From the NCBI RefSeq assembly GCF_000802205.1, contig NZ_CP012850.1:62001-126000 (forward strand): a DNA stretch of 64,000 nt, read 5' to 3'. Position numbers and translations under genes: made by a program. This DNA is from Candidatus Nitrosocosmicus oleophilus. GTDB lineage: Archaea; Thermoproteota; Nitrososphaeria; Nitrososphaerales; Nitrososphaeraceae. The notes beneath the pieces are model-generated. The model did no database searches, was not told the origin of the DNA, and worked only from the letters and a program-made list of their open reading frames with translations. The first letter of the stretch is position 1, and every line of letters starts with the position of its first letter. Shown here piece after piece: positions 45,130 to 54,958 of the stretch.

Positions 45130-46200
45130 GTGTGTGTGACACTCCCCGAAATTGACAGTTTATCGATTACCTTATTAGTGGATAATTATACTGACAGGCT
45201 GTTACCATCAACATCAATAGCAATTCGCCCTCCAATGATGAAAAATGAACAATTTCTTCCTCCCCCTCCACCAGTGGCAGAGCATGGTTTTTCAACTTTG
45301 ATTAGAGTTGCATCTAATGACAATGTGGCAGGTCAAAACAAAGGCCAATCACTCAAAGAAAACATGATATTATTCGATTGTGGAACCAGTGAGAATGGCG
45401 TTTTATCTAACGCTGAAATATTAGGAATAAATTTCAATTCCATAGATTCCATCATACTTAGTCATGGACATTTTGATCACTTTACTGGCCTCCCAAGTAT
45501 CCTCAAAAGAATAGATAAGCCTATTAAATTAATTTGTCACCCGGATGCCTTTTTGAAAAGATGGATAATATTCCCTAATGGCAAGGATAAGGCAAGATTG
45601 CCTTTTCTCGATAAAGGGGAACTACAAAGGCAAGGAGCAGTCATAGTGACAAAGAAAGACCCCAGTTTAATTTCTCAAGACAGCATAGAAGAATATCAAT
45701 ACGAGATGAACGAGAATATTGTTGCCGACAATTCAATACCTAAATTACTGATTACTGGTTGGATTCCACGAACGACAACTTTTGAAAAGGGATTTCCGTT
45801 GCAGTACAAGGAAGACATCAATACAAATAACCTTATTCCCGATCCTTTGGTAAATGATGACCAAGCTATTGTCGCAAATATTAAGAACAAAGGTTTGATA
45901 GTCATAAGCGGTTGTGCGCATGCTGGTATCATTAATACAATTAGATATGCTAAATCCCTTACCGGAATTAACAAGATCTATGCAGTGATCGGGGGTTTTC
46001 ATCTAACTGGTGGAGGAATTTATGAGGATGCGATCGAACCAACAATAACTGAATTAAGAAAAATAGATCCAAGATTTTTGATCCCATGTCATTGCACGGG
46101 ATGGAAAGCTACCAACCGGATAATTCAAGAACTACCTGAAAAATTCCTACAACCTAGTACTTGTACTACCTTTACCTTTACCTTCGATTCGACCCTCTAA
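45130..46200 (+). CDS. MBL-fold metallohydrolase (DHPR-P synthase-like)
   Basis: The 356-residue protein has the metallo-beta-lactamase core: ILFDCGTSENG, SIILSHGHFDHFTGLP (the HxHxDH motif), GLIVISGCAHAGIINT, IYAVIGGFHLTGGG and FLIPCHCTGW. This layout fits the subgroup named after 7,8-dihydropterin-6-methyl-(ribofuranosyl)aminobenzene 5-phosphate synthase, but the activity is only proven for few members. The start is a TTG at 45130 or GTG at 45136, before IDSLSITLLVDNYTDRLL. An extended insert (residues 160-230) lies between metal motifs. It is cytoplasmic and a single gene. Confidence 0.85.
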   Translation: MCVTLPEIDSLSITLLVDNYTDRLLPSTSIAIRPPMMKNEQFLPPPPPVAEHGFSTLIRVASNDNVAGQNKGQSLKENMILFDCGTSENGVLSNAEILGINFNSIDSIILSHGHFDHFTGLPSILKRIDKPIKLICHPDAFLKRWIIFPNGKDKARLPFLDKGELQRQGAVIVTKKDPSLISQDSIEEYQYEMNENIVADNSIPKLLITGWIPRTTTFEKGFPLQYKEDINTNNLIPDPLVNDDQAIVANIKNKGLIVISGCAHAGIINTIRYAKSLTGINKIYAVIGGFHLTGGGIYEDAIEPTITELRKIDPRFLIPCHCTGWKATNRIIQELPEKFLQPSTCTTFTFTFDSTL

Positions 46201-46561
46201 CGTAACTATGGTTGGCATGGGATACGAAAGTTTAGTATATACTCAAGTCTGCTGAGAAGTACTTTTCATTTAAAATGCTTAAGACATGGTCACCATAACA
46301 TACTACTTTTTATCTAATTCAAACGGATTATAGTAATAAAAAATGGTGAATGAATAACAAATATTGACCATTTACCTCGATGTCTCCCGGTTCGAACTAA
46401 CTCTTGCTACAATCGACTTGCATCTTCATGCAGACAATATTTGACTTACATACTACAATGCAAATCATAAATATTTGAATTTGTTAAGATAACACTGCTA
46501 TTATTTTCTGCTTCAAGATAATGTAATATAATGATGGAATTGTAAACTAGGAATATATTAG
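46201..46561. other. Intergenic spacer
   Basis: About 360 bp. A GGTTCGAAC near 46390 looks like a tRNA T-arm word, but no acceptor stem or anticodon arm surrounds it. Confidence 0.4.
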
Positions 46562-46906
46562 ATGAACTGCCTCACACAGTCAAACATAGAAATAATAAAA
46601 GACAACAATATTGAGCATAGGACAAATCAAATATTTTACATACAAGTCGAATATAACCAATATATGATCTTTGAATGCCCATCTGGACACATTTGTTTCA
46701 GTAAAGATGAACTAACTATTTGCGGAATGCGAGGATGTAACAAACAAATAGATATGCTAAGCCCTGACGATATCAAATGGTTTTACAAAATTAATAAAAA
46801 TGGACTGTGTATTACTAGGACTGACCTTCATATGATAATTGAAGATCCTAGTATGCCAAATGACGTAAAGAAGCAAATACAAAAAGTATTTACCAATATT
46901 TCTTGA
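46562..46906 (+). CDS. Hypothetical protein with a cysteine cluster
   Basis: The 114-residue protein has a middle segment ECPSGHICFSKDELTICGMR followed by GCN, giving four or five cysteines and a histidine that could bind zinc as a ribbon. The C-terminal part (LHMIIEDPSMPNDVKKQIQ) is helical. No family was recognised. It stands alone with a TATA-like stretch about 60 bp upstream. Confidence 0.5.
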   Translation: MNCLTQSNIEIIKDNNIEHRTNQIFYIQVEYNQYMIFECPSGHICFSKDELTICGMRGCNKQIDMLSPDDIKWFYKINKNGLCITRTDLHMIIEDPSMPNDVKKQIQKVFTNIS

Positions 46907-47163
46907 CACTACATAGCAAGAAATCACAAAAGAATTAAGAATTGATATTAAAAACGGGTAAACATTGTAGATGTAAATCCAGCAATGACAACAGAATCAT
47001 TTTATTATAATATGTAAATAGCCAATACCATAATATCATGGTGCTACCACTTAGTAATAGTTTCTGTAACAAAATAAAAGTAAAAGTAATACCAGTTTTT
47101 CAAAGATTTAAATGAAAATTTTTGATATCTTGGAAAATAATTAAGATAAAGTCATTTTGGATG

Positions 47164-48273
47164 TTAAATATCAAGATCAACCCATAATGCAGCGTGATCT
47201 GAAGCTGCGTCTTTAGCTGTTTTTACCTCAGGAAAATGGGGAAAAAGATCACCGTTTTTACCTCCCCAAACGCCTCTTCTCTCAATTCCGCCAAGCTTAG
47301 CCTTCTTAGCTAATTCTGGAGACATCAATATATAATCTAATTTCCCTGATTTGGTTCCATTACCATGGGTACCTGGTCTACCATCTCCCACAAATTTTTC
47401 ATGCTTCATAATATCCAATAAATTGGAGTTACTGCCAAGTAGAGCGCGTAAAGGAGTACTATCAGGAGTATCGTTTAAGTCGCCAATAACAGCGATAAAA
47501 TCAAATTTATTATTTAATTCATCATAAATCTTTCGCACTTTCTTTGCTTGACGTGTACGCTTCTTGTTATTGTCTTGTTGAGCACCAAAGCCCTTACTCT
47601 TAAAATGATTTATTAACAAAAACAGATCATTTCCTGAAGGAGTAGTTAAATGATATTCTGCACAATCTCTACTAAATATTAATCCATCTGGATCAACATC
47701 ATCCACATGACTGGTCATCGATCTGATTTCAAATCCTTTTCTACTGATAATGCCAACATCAATACCTCGTTCATCATTACCGTCTATAAGCATGGTGTGA
47801 TCGTATGACTGTCCCTTCATCTTTGGGATCACCATCTCATTGAACCGCTTTAGAGCAATCCTATTTTCAGCTTCAATTACACATAAAACATCTGTTTTTA
47901 ATTCGTTAATAACTCTCGCAGTATTTTCAATGGCTAATTCTTTGATTGTATCTTTTTTAAGTTCAAACCATCCTATCCAATCATCTCGCCCATTTGCTAA
48001 GATGACGTAAACACCTTGTTGTTTTTTAACTAGCTTTTCTCTGACTTCCACAAGACGAATGAATTTACTTTCTCGTTTGGTTAGTAACCCATTATTTCGT
48101 TTCATTATTTGTAGTAACTCTTTTTTGATTTGTTCAGAGTACATCTTATTTTGAATCAAATTAACCAAATCATCAAAATCCTTTAGGACTGTTTTGCCAT
48201 CTTCCCAGGAAGGCAAATTCATTACCGAAGGTCTTTCAAACATATTTTCTACATTGAACGAGGCTAATCGCAT
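47164..48273 (-). CDS. Endonuclease/exonuclease/phosphatase-family protein
   Basis: From Met 48273 (369 residues) the protein begins with the family strand LASFNVENMF and has LCVIEAENR with the catalytic Glu, LINHFKSKGFG, AVIGDLNDTPDS and SDHAALWVDL, a full set of EEP metal and catalytic residues. The frame extends 73 codons upstream through a hydrophobic stretch to 48492, but this is outside the fold and probably not translated. The family cuts DNA, RNA or phosphoesters with Mg2+; the substrate is unknown. There is no signal peptide at the chosen start. Confidence 0.82.
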   Translation of the reverse strand: MRLASFNVENMFERPSVMNLPSWEDGKTVLKDFDDLVNLIQNKMYSEQIKKELLQIMKRNNGLLTKRESKFIRLVEVREKLVKKQQGVYVILANGRDDWIGWFELKKDTIKELAIENTARVINELKTDVLCVIEAENRIALKRFNEMVIPKMKGQSYDHTMLIDGNDERGIDVGIISRKGFEIRSMTSHVDDVDPDGLIFSRDCAEYHLTTPSGNDLFLLINHFKSKGFGAQQDNNKKRTRQAKKVRKIYDELNNKFDFIAVIGDLNDTPDSTPLRALLGSNSNLLDIMKHEKFVGDGRPGTHGNGTKSGKLDYILMSPELAKKAKLGGIERRGVWGGKNGDLFPHFPEVKTAKDAASDHAALWVDLDI

Positions 48274-49125
48274 ATATCCATCTGTTATGATTAAGATAAT
48301 ATAAATACTTTTTATTATATTGCCAATAAGTGACAATGTCCAGCCAAATGTATTAAACAACATAACAAAATTTGTTTGGAGAACATCACCATTCATATTA
48401 TGGATTTTCATATATCTTCTAATTACTTCATTACTCATCTTGTTTGAACCCATTGTATGGAAATTGTCTGAACGCATTAATATTTTATCCAATGGATTTT
48501 CTGTTAAAGACTATCACAGGATATATAAATGATGTAAAGAAATTTGATAAATAATACTAACTGACTATAAGAATATTAATTCTTCATAAGATAGGTATTT
48601 GTGAATCAGCATCTATGTATTGTTGCACTCATTACCACTAGAATGAATGCTACTACAGTACTAGAGAAACAAGTTTCAATAACAAAGGATAGTAAATAGT
48701 GGGTTGCTCCGTCGTTACCACCAGACGATATATCTTGTTCATCTATTTCCATTAAATACTATCCTTTGTTTTTTGTTTCACATCCATCTACTACTTGACA
48801 ATATACCTTATCCAATCACTTGAAAAAAGATGTTCATGAATGAGTCACGTACCATTTCCCTTGACTTTAGATGCAATTTGAGATCTTAACGACAAAGTCC
48901 CAATTGAAAATAGAATAACAAGATAACAGAAATTCGTCCCTGTAACGATCCATATAGTTTATTGATCATATTACCCTTGTACATACAGACGGTTCTAATT
49001 ATCAATCTAAAAAAGGCAACAAAAATTTACATACTATCTTTTGTAAAAAAATTCTTGTTAATAATAAAATGATAATGTATGTATTACTATAAATACACAG
49101 ATAGTCATGTTGTTTTAGATTACTT
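48274..49125. other. Divergent spacer with a hairpin element
   Basis: About 850 bp between the nuclease and ku genes. It holds the hairpin at 48681-48770. The only other open frames are shadow extensions of the nuclease gene. Confidence 0.45.
48681..48770. repeat. Hairpin element with a large structured loop
   Basis: Perfect 14-bp arms AACAAAGGATAGTA and TACTATCCTTTGTT, extended by further pairs up to TGG/CCA. The loop of about 46 nt contains an inner CGTC/GACG stem. GATAGTAAATAGTGG of the left arm is shared with 29729-29786. Confidence 0.55.
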
Positions 49126-49986
49126 GTGGGAACCAGAAGTGTTTGGAACGGTAGTATTTCATTTGGATTAGTAAACATTCCAATAAAGTTATTTACAGTA
49201 TCGGATAGCAGTAACGAATATTCATTTAACCAATTGGATGAAAAAGGACACAAAATTCAGTATAAAAGATGGTGTCCAATAGAGGAGAAAGAAATACCTT
49301 ATGAGGAGATAAAAAAAGGGTATAAGATCGCAAAGGACGAATATATAATAATAGAAAAAGAAGATTTGGATAAGATTAAAGCAGCAACTACCAAAACAAT
49401 TGATATTAAAGAATTTATTGACATTAAAGATTTTGATACTGTTCTTATCGAAAAGAGTTATTATGTCTCCCCTTTTACAGATAAAACAAGTGGGAAAAGA
49501 AAAAGCAAACAAAAGGAAAGTGTTTTATCAGCATCCACCAAGGCCTATAGATTATTTGTTAGTTCACTTAAAGAAACAGATAAAATCGCAATAGGAAAGG
49601 TCGTACTAAAAGATAGAGAACATTTAGTCGCCATTCGTCCATATCAAAGGGGTATGGTAATGCATCAACTAATGTATCAAGAAGAAATAACACCTATAGA
49701 TGAAATAGATGGAATGCCGGGGTCTGAATCTTCTGTCTCTTCAGCACCTATAGATGAGAAAGAATTGGAACTTGGAAGAATGTTAATAGGAAATTTGACT
49801 AGTTCACAATTTGACGCGACACAGTATTCGGATGAATACACAAAACAATTAGAAAAAATGGTAACTGCAAAATCTAAAGGGATCACATACAAAACTGAGG
49901 AAAAAGAAGATTCATTGGATACTAGTAATAACCTATTAGAAGCTTTGAAAGCAAGTGTTCAAAGAAGTAAAACTGTAAAGAACTAA
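49126..49986 (+). CDS. ku: Bacterial-type Ku protein for DNA end joining
   Basis: The 286-residue protein has the Ku core: SVWNGSISFGLVNIPIKLF, then IQYKRWCPIEEKEIPYEEI, KTIDIKEFIDIKDFDTVLIE, AYRLFVSSLKETDKIAIGKV, REHLVAIRPYQRGMVMHQL, ELELGRMLIGNLTSSQFD and a C-terminal Lys-rich end. It binds double-strand DNA ends as a homodimer and recruits LigD. The start is GTG 49126, giving MGTRSVW, the standard beginning. It lies tail to tail with ligD, 106 bp apart. Ku is uncommon in archaea, so horizontal acquisition from bacteria is likely; base composition now matches its neighbours. Confidence 0.93.
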   Translation: MGTRSVWNGSISFGLVNIPIKLFTVSDSSNEYSFNQLDEKGHKIQYKRWCPIEEKEIPYEEIKKGYKIAKDEYIIIEKEDLDKIKAATTKTIDIKEFIDIKDFDTVLIEKSYYVSPFTDKTSGKRKSKQKESVLSASTKAYRLFVSSLKETDKIAIGKVVLKDREHLVAIRPYQRGMVMHQLMYQEEITPIDEIDGMPGSESSVSSAPIDEKELELGRMLIGNLTSSQFDATQYSDEYTKQLEKMVTAKSKGITYKTEEKEDSLDTSNNLLEALKASVQRSKTVKN

Positions 49987-50092
49987 CATAAAATTTAGAC
50001 AGAAAATCTTACCCGGTGTGCCTTAAAAGAAGAATTGATATAATATCATATCTTTTAAACAGTTGGTTATTGACATATAGGTTCTATTTTTC

Positions 50093-53080
50093 TTAAACTT
50101 TGAAATAGGAAATGCGTGCAAGTATTTCTTCAAGATCTTGTTTATGTGATAAAATATCCTTCCAGGGATTTATTTTTCTCTTATAAAGGCCGGGTACGGT
50201 CTTTATCGTAAAATCAGTGGGTATAATATCTGCTAGTTCTTCCCATGTAAGTGGAACTGAAACAATAGCATCTTCTACGGGTCTTGTTGAAAAAACAGAA
50301 GCTAGTGTTTTCCCAATAGAATTTTGATTATAATCTAAAAACACTTTTCCTTTTCTATTCGTTGTTTTCCATTCCGTAGTAATTTGACCTGGATTGCGTT
50401 TATTGAGGATTTGAGATATTATTTGAGCAAATTCCCTCGTTTGCTTGTGTGTGTACTTGTTGATTATTGGAACAAAGATGTGTAATCCTGTTTTTCCCGA
50501 AGTTTTAAGATATGATTTAATATTCAATTCATCAAAAATACCCTGCAAACTTAGAGCAATATCCACTGTCGTTCTGAAGGCCCCTAAACTATATGCTGGT
50601 TCCTTAGATTCATTTTCATTATCAATATTTATGTATGGATCCAAATCAAAAACTATAAAATCAGGATAATTTAATCCACATTCTTCCGTTTCTATTACAT
50701 CCATCTTATTGCATTGATCATAATTATTAACCCTACTATTCCATGGATGTATTTCAATGCATCCCAAATTTACAAGCCATAGTAAAGTTTCCTTGTTATT
50801 ACATACTATATAGTTGATCTCATCATTATTTGATTCTGAATATACCTTGACTGTTCTAACATAGTATGGTTTTATATTTTTCCAATCCTTTTGATAAAAC
50901 GCCTTTCCATATATGCCATCTGGGTATCTACTAAGAGAGACGGGCCGGTCTCGAAGGTAAGGTAGAAGAAGTTCGCTTATTTTATCGTAATACTCCATTA
51001 AATCTCCTTTTGTAATAGCTGAACGATATTCTGTTGCGCTCCAAAATTCCTTTTTCAAATTGGAATATTGTTGGTCAAGGTCAGCTATAGGATCACCGTT
51101 CTTGTTATTAGTTATTTTTAAGTCACCACGCTCTTCTTTCTTTATGATATCTGCAAACTTTGGTGAATGCATTGGACTCGAAAACTCAATGACACATTGG
51201 CCTGGCGGCTTGTCTTCTCTTAGTCTTAGAAATATCGGTGCCCGCATTATCTTATTACCGGTCCAACCGTTAAATTTCACTTCTATTACTACTATGGGTC
51301 TTACCCATACTGTTTCCCTGTTAAGATATGGAATGTAATCAACAGGACAATAGGGAATTTCTATTTCTCTTAGTTTTTTATGAATTAATGAGAGGTTTTC
51401 GAAACTAAATCCACTACCCGTATGACCTATGAATCTTAAGTTGTCAATGTCATTTTTGGAATTGACATTCTTATTATTATTATTGGTATTAGTTTGGGTA
51501 TTGTTTTGAGTATTATCGATAGCCGCTAGCAGGAGAGATCCAAAGTAACTTTTTCGGTTGCCCTCGCCCCATGTATAGCCTATCACCAAACAGTCCTGGG
51601 TTTTGATATTCTTTATTTTAAGCCAGTCTCTTGTACGGCTACCAGAATGATATTTGCTGTTCCTCTGCTTTCCAATTATTCCTTCCAAGCCCATCTTCCT
51701 TATGGTCTCAAAAGCATCTATCCCGAATTCCTCGACAAAGTCAGATATTCGTATTTTTGAGTTTGAATTCTTAACCAGTTTGACTAGTATCTTTCTTCTT
51801 TCTGTAAATGGTAGCTGCATGAGGTTATTGTTGTCTAAATATAAGATATCAAACACATAATAAACTGCTGGGTAAAGTTCGGACAAAATTTCAATGCTCT
51901 TGATAGAATCAATATTCATCCTCTTTTGATGGTTTTGAAAATTAGGGGAACCATCATTATCCAAAATAACAATTTCCCCGTCTAATATGACAAAGTCTTT
52001 GAACATGTCTTCTTTGAGGGCATTTTTAAAAGTGTGCACAAGTTCAGGATAGCGTAGGGTAATTGTGTCGCCTCTCCGGGATTTAATTGTACAAGTTTTA
52101 GTTAGCCTATCCACAAGAGTGATTGCCCTTACCCCATCCCACTTTATTTCAAATATCCAATCCTTATTGTTAAATGGTTCATCTGTAAGAGATGGTAACA
52201 TAGGTCTTATTTCTTCAAAGGAAATTTGTTTTAACGATCGATTAGTTGACACTAGGTTCACAGTGTCAAGATTATGATCTCCCAATGTATCCAGCGTATT
52301 TGGATTCTCTGGGATCTCTGCAGAGTATTTTATGATATTGTTACCAGTTTTCAAATCTTTTTTTACAGTCTTATCAGATTTGTATTGCGTTAAGTCACTA
52401 TTTTTTTTGCCTGTCAACACCGATTCAGGTCTATTTTTTGTTATATCTTTTTCATCACTCTTGTCGCTATTGTTTGAGCCACGTGCAAATTCATCCTTTA
52501 ATTTAATTAATAGCCATTGATTTTTAGTCCTAGTTTTCACCAAAGAAAATTTGCCTCTTAATTTCTTCCCATATAGCACAAATGTAATCTTTCCATATTT
52601 TTTTTCTAGTTCAGACACGTCTGAAACTTCCGGTATTTCCTCTAGGTGTTCTTTCGTAGGATATTTCGTTGAGGAGTTTTTTTCCAGGCTGTATTCGCCA
52701 ATATCCCACACGATTACAGTTCCAGCACCGTAGTTTCCTTCAGGGATAACTCCTTCAAAGGACAAGTATTCCACAGGGTGATCTTCAGTTTGTATTGCCA
52801 ATCTCTTTATGGATGGATCCAAGGATGGCCCCTTAGGGATGACCCAAGATAAGAGAACATCCTCTTTAGTAGATTCCAATCTAAAATCATAATGCAATCT
52901 TGTCGCTTCATGTTTTTGGATCACAAACCGAGGTCTTGATTTTGATCGGCTATGATCGTCGGTTGAGATACTTGCAGCAGCTGGATCTGCAAAATTTTCT
53001 TTATTCAGACTATTGTTTCCATTAGGCTCAGGAGAAGCCCTAAAATTTCTTTTCCTCTTGTACTCGTCTAACATGTCCAA
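50093..53080 (-). CDS. ligD: LigD: three-domain NHEJ ligase (PE-LIG-POL order)
   Basis: The 995-residue protein has, in order, a 3'-phosphoesterase domain (about 48-195; [39 protein letters not shown]), a low-complexity linker, an ATP-dependent ligase domain (about 285-620; EIKWDGVRA with nucleophile Lys313, [25 protein letters not shown]), and a primase-type polymerase domain (about 690-990; FIVFDLDPY acidic pair, [23 protein letters not shown]). This is the order of Pseudomonas LigD, not that of mycobacteria. It trims, fills and seals broken DNA ends together with Ku. All catalytic motifs look intact. Two extra Asn/Lys-rich linkers make it longer than the bacterial protein. It is a separate transcript, convergent with ku. 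Confidence 0.93.
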   Translation of the reverse strand: MDMLDEYKRKRNFRASPEPNGNNSLNKENFADPAAASISTDDHSRSKSRPRFVIQKHEATRLHYDFRLESTKEDVLLSWVIPKGPSLDPSIKRLAIQTEDHPVEYLSFEGVIPEGNYGAGTVIVWDIGEYSLEKNSSTKYPTKEHLEEIPEVSDVSELEKKYGKITFVLYGKKLRGKFSLVKTRTKNQWLLIKLKDEFARGSNNSDKSDEKDITKNRPESVLTGKKNSDLTQYKSDKTVKKDLKTGNNIIKYSAEIPENPNTLDTLGDHNLDTVNLVSTNRSLKQISFEEIRPMLPSLTDEPFNNKDWIFEIKWDGVRAITLVDRLTKTCTIKSRRGDTITLRYPELVHTFKNALKEDMFKDFVILDGEIVILDNDGSPNFQNHQKRMNIDSIKSIEILSELYPAVYYVFDILYLDNNNLMQLPFTERRKILVKLVKNSNSKIRISDFVEEFGIDAFETIRKMGLEGIIGKQRNSKYHSGSRTRDWLKIKNIKTQDCLVIGYTWGEGNRKSYFGSLLLAAIDNTQNNTQTNTNNNNKNVNSKNDIDNLRFIGHTGSGFSFENLSLIHKKLREIEIPYCPVDYIPYLNRETVWVRPIVVIEVKFNGWTGNKIMRAPIFLRLREDKPPGQCVIEFSSPMHSPKFADIIKKEERGDLKITNNKNGDPIADLDQQYSNLKKEFWSATEYRSAITKGDLMEYYDKISELLLPYLRDRPVSLSRYPDGIYGKAFYQKDWKNIKPYYVRTVKVYSESNNDEINYIVCNNKETLLWLVNLGCIEIHPWNSRVNNYDQCNKMDVIETEECGLNYPDFIVFDLDPYINIDNENESKEPAYSLGAFRTTVDIALSLQGIFDELNIKSYLKTSGKTGLHIFVPIINKYTHKQTREFAQIISQILNKRNPGQITTEWKTTNRKGKVFLDYNQNSIGKTLASVFSTRPVEDAIVSVPLTWEELADIIPTDFTIKTVPGLYKRKINPWKDILSHKQDLEEILARISYFKV

Positions 53081-53612
53081 TTCATTATAATCGAATATCC
53101 TTGAATAATCAGAAAACTATAAAATAAACATATAGATAGATTTCATGACTCAAAACGTTAGAATGAAAAACCTACCGAAGTTGAATAACTATTTTTATGA
53201 TTCGGTTTGAAAAGATCCGTCCTCTTCCATATGTCAACTATAGGATTTATTTTGATGGTTTGACCTATTCATGTATAGACTAAAAAAATAAATCCACCAA
53301 ATCCTAACAACATCATTCCTGCAAACATGAAAAACAAGAGATAGAAGGCGCCCACTAACCAATAGACAGTAAAAATAAATCCCATAAGGATAGAAAGAAA
53401 GGATAAGCAGTATAAGCAGTATAAGGCAATCGTTCCCTAGTTGCCTTTAAAATTGTCTAGTCTACTCATGTTACAGTTTACTCTTTTTCTTTTGTATATT
53501 GTCAGCTATTAACATTGCATCATTCACAGATTTAGAAGATATTATCCCTATTTAATATTGAAAGAAAATTATGGCTATTGCATATATGACCTTCAAATGA
53601 ACAATAAATTTG
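53081..53612. other. Intergenic spacer upstream of ligD
   Basis: About 530 bp. A TATA-like ATTTTATAGT (minus strand) and the block shared with 35607-35629 lie right before the ligD start. A direct repeat AAGCAGTAT occurs twice near 53405. No gene is seen. Confidence 0.45.
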
Positions 53613-54029
53613 TTAGTTTGATAAGAGTTCTGATCCACACATGTTGCAATATTTCGAATGTGTAAGGTTCACAATTTTACAATTTAGACATTTAATACTA
53701 AATCTATTTTCGAATTCCTTTTGAACTCTATCAGAAGCAATCGATTCTATGTTATTAGCAAATTCATCCATCATTGTTTTGCATATTGAACCAAGAAAAA
53801 TTGATGTAAATGGATCAGCGGCTAAATGATATTTACCTCCTTCGCGTTTTTGTACATTTATTGCAATTTCAGCAAATTCTCCCTCATGAAGACCTAGATG
53901 TTTAGTTGAATAGAGTTTGTCAAGGTTTGACTCTATTTTATGAAAGAAATAATATTCCTGAGGATAATTTTTCTTAAACCAATCGGTAAATTTTCTCCTT
54001 GCTTCTTCACTAGGCATTTCACATAACAT
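53613..54029 (-). CDS. Hypothetical protein with a C-terminal zinc ribbon
   Basis: The 138-residue protein has a helical N-terminal part (SEEARRKFTDWFKKNYPQEY, a GEFAEIAINVQKREGGKYHL stretch) and ends with a zinc ribbon: CLNCKIVNLTHSKYCNMCG, two CxxC pairs 13 residues apart. The family was not recognised; the ribbon suggests nucleic-acid or protein binding. It has no signal peptide. It lies downstream of a long spacer and is probably monocistronic. Confidence 0.6.
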   Translation of the reverse strand: MLCEMPSEEARRKFTDWFKKNYPQEYYFFHKIESNLDKLYSTKHLGLHEGEFAEIAINVQKREGGKYHLAADPFTSIFLGSICKTMMDEFANNIESIASDRVQKEFENRFSIKCLNCKIVNLTHSKYCNMCGSELLSN

Positions 54030-54154
54030 CTAGAAACGAAAATATTTAAAACATCGACTTTTACATCTCATTATTGGCTCTTAGTGAAATTTTTTTAAAC
54101 TAATTATATAATTATGATAATATTTGATTAATTATTAATTTTCGAATTAAGAAA

Positions 54155-54301
54155 CTAGGCAGCTATAGGCCTCTCTTCCACCTTTTCAATTTCTGATAAT
54201 TGCTTGGATATCTTCTTTTCCTTCTTTATTGTTTTTTCTTGATAATCTTTCGGACATATAATATATTCAAAACAGACCCCATACAATATCTTTGGAAACA
54301 T
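54155..54301 (-). CDS. Possible small charged protein
   Basis: A 48-residue frame (MFPKILYGVCFEYIICPKDY, then a Lys/Glu-rich helix) starts at ATG 54301. It has coding-like composition but no recognised family. It may be real or chance. Confidence 0.35.
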   Translation of the reverse strand: MFPKILYGVCFEYIICPKDYQEKTIKKEKKISKQLSEIEKVEERPIAA

Positions 54302-54958
54302 GATTCATATAATTAGGCTTGAAAGAGAAAAAATAAAGGAATTTTATTCTTAGATAGAGGTAAAATTAACAAATCCAATTCGCACAAGCCATACTATAAA
54401 TTTTGAGTTCCAAATCCAATATAATATTAATTTTTCAATGGTAGTAATATTTGTGTGAAAAAAATCCAATAGATCTGTTGTTGATCAATGTTACTATCAT
54501 TGAATAATTTTTTTTTTAGTTAAAAATATGATCTTCAATACATAAACATGTAGAAAATTTTCACTCATGGAATTGCGTTTTTGTCCGCTAACTATTATCG
54601 AATCAAACAACTCGGTTTGTTTCTTGTCTTTGAGACTACATTTTATATAATCTGTTAACTCATAATCAGCTGAAGGTTTGATGTTATCGTTAGATATCAC
54701 TAATCATAAGGAGTGAGATGTGTACCAATTAGAAAAAAGACATACTATTCCTATCATATTGGATTTCTTGAATGGTTTAAAAAATGTTTGACTATTCAAT
54801 TCTAATTATCTAGCTATAACGGCGTTTACAGATAACATTTCCATTTTATTGATTCAGTAAAAAAATTAACTTTCTATTTGTTACTTAAATAATGCACGTC
54901 TCAGATCAAAGGACTTTGTTTTTATTTTTATATACAACATCGCTATTTACTATAGTAG
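54302..54958. other. Intergenic spacer upstream of the histidine kinase
   Basis: About 660 bp. A 67-residue minus-strand frame at 54497-54700 is unsupported. No hairpin or RNA was recognised. Confidence 0.4.

Noticed and set aside
45130-46200. MBL-fold gene as a beta-lactamase or resistance gene
   Set aside because: Its motif spacing fits the DHPR-P synthase-like subgroup, not beta-lactamases.
46389-46397. GGTTCGAAC word like a tRNA T-arm
   Set aside because: No acceptor stem, D-arm or anticodon arm can be built around it.
48274-48492. N-terminal extension of the EEP nuclease with a hydrophobic segment
   Set aside because: It lies before the first strand of the fold and includes likely promoter DNA; a start at 48273 is a better fit.
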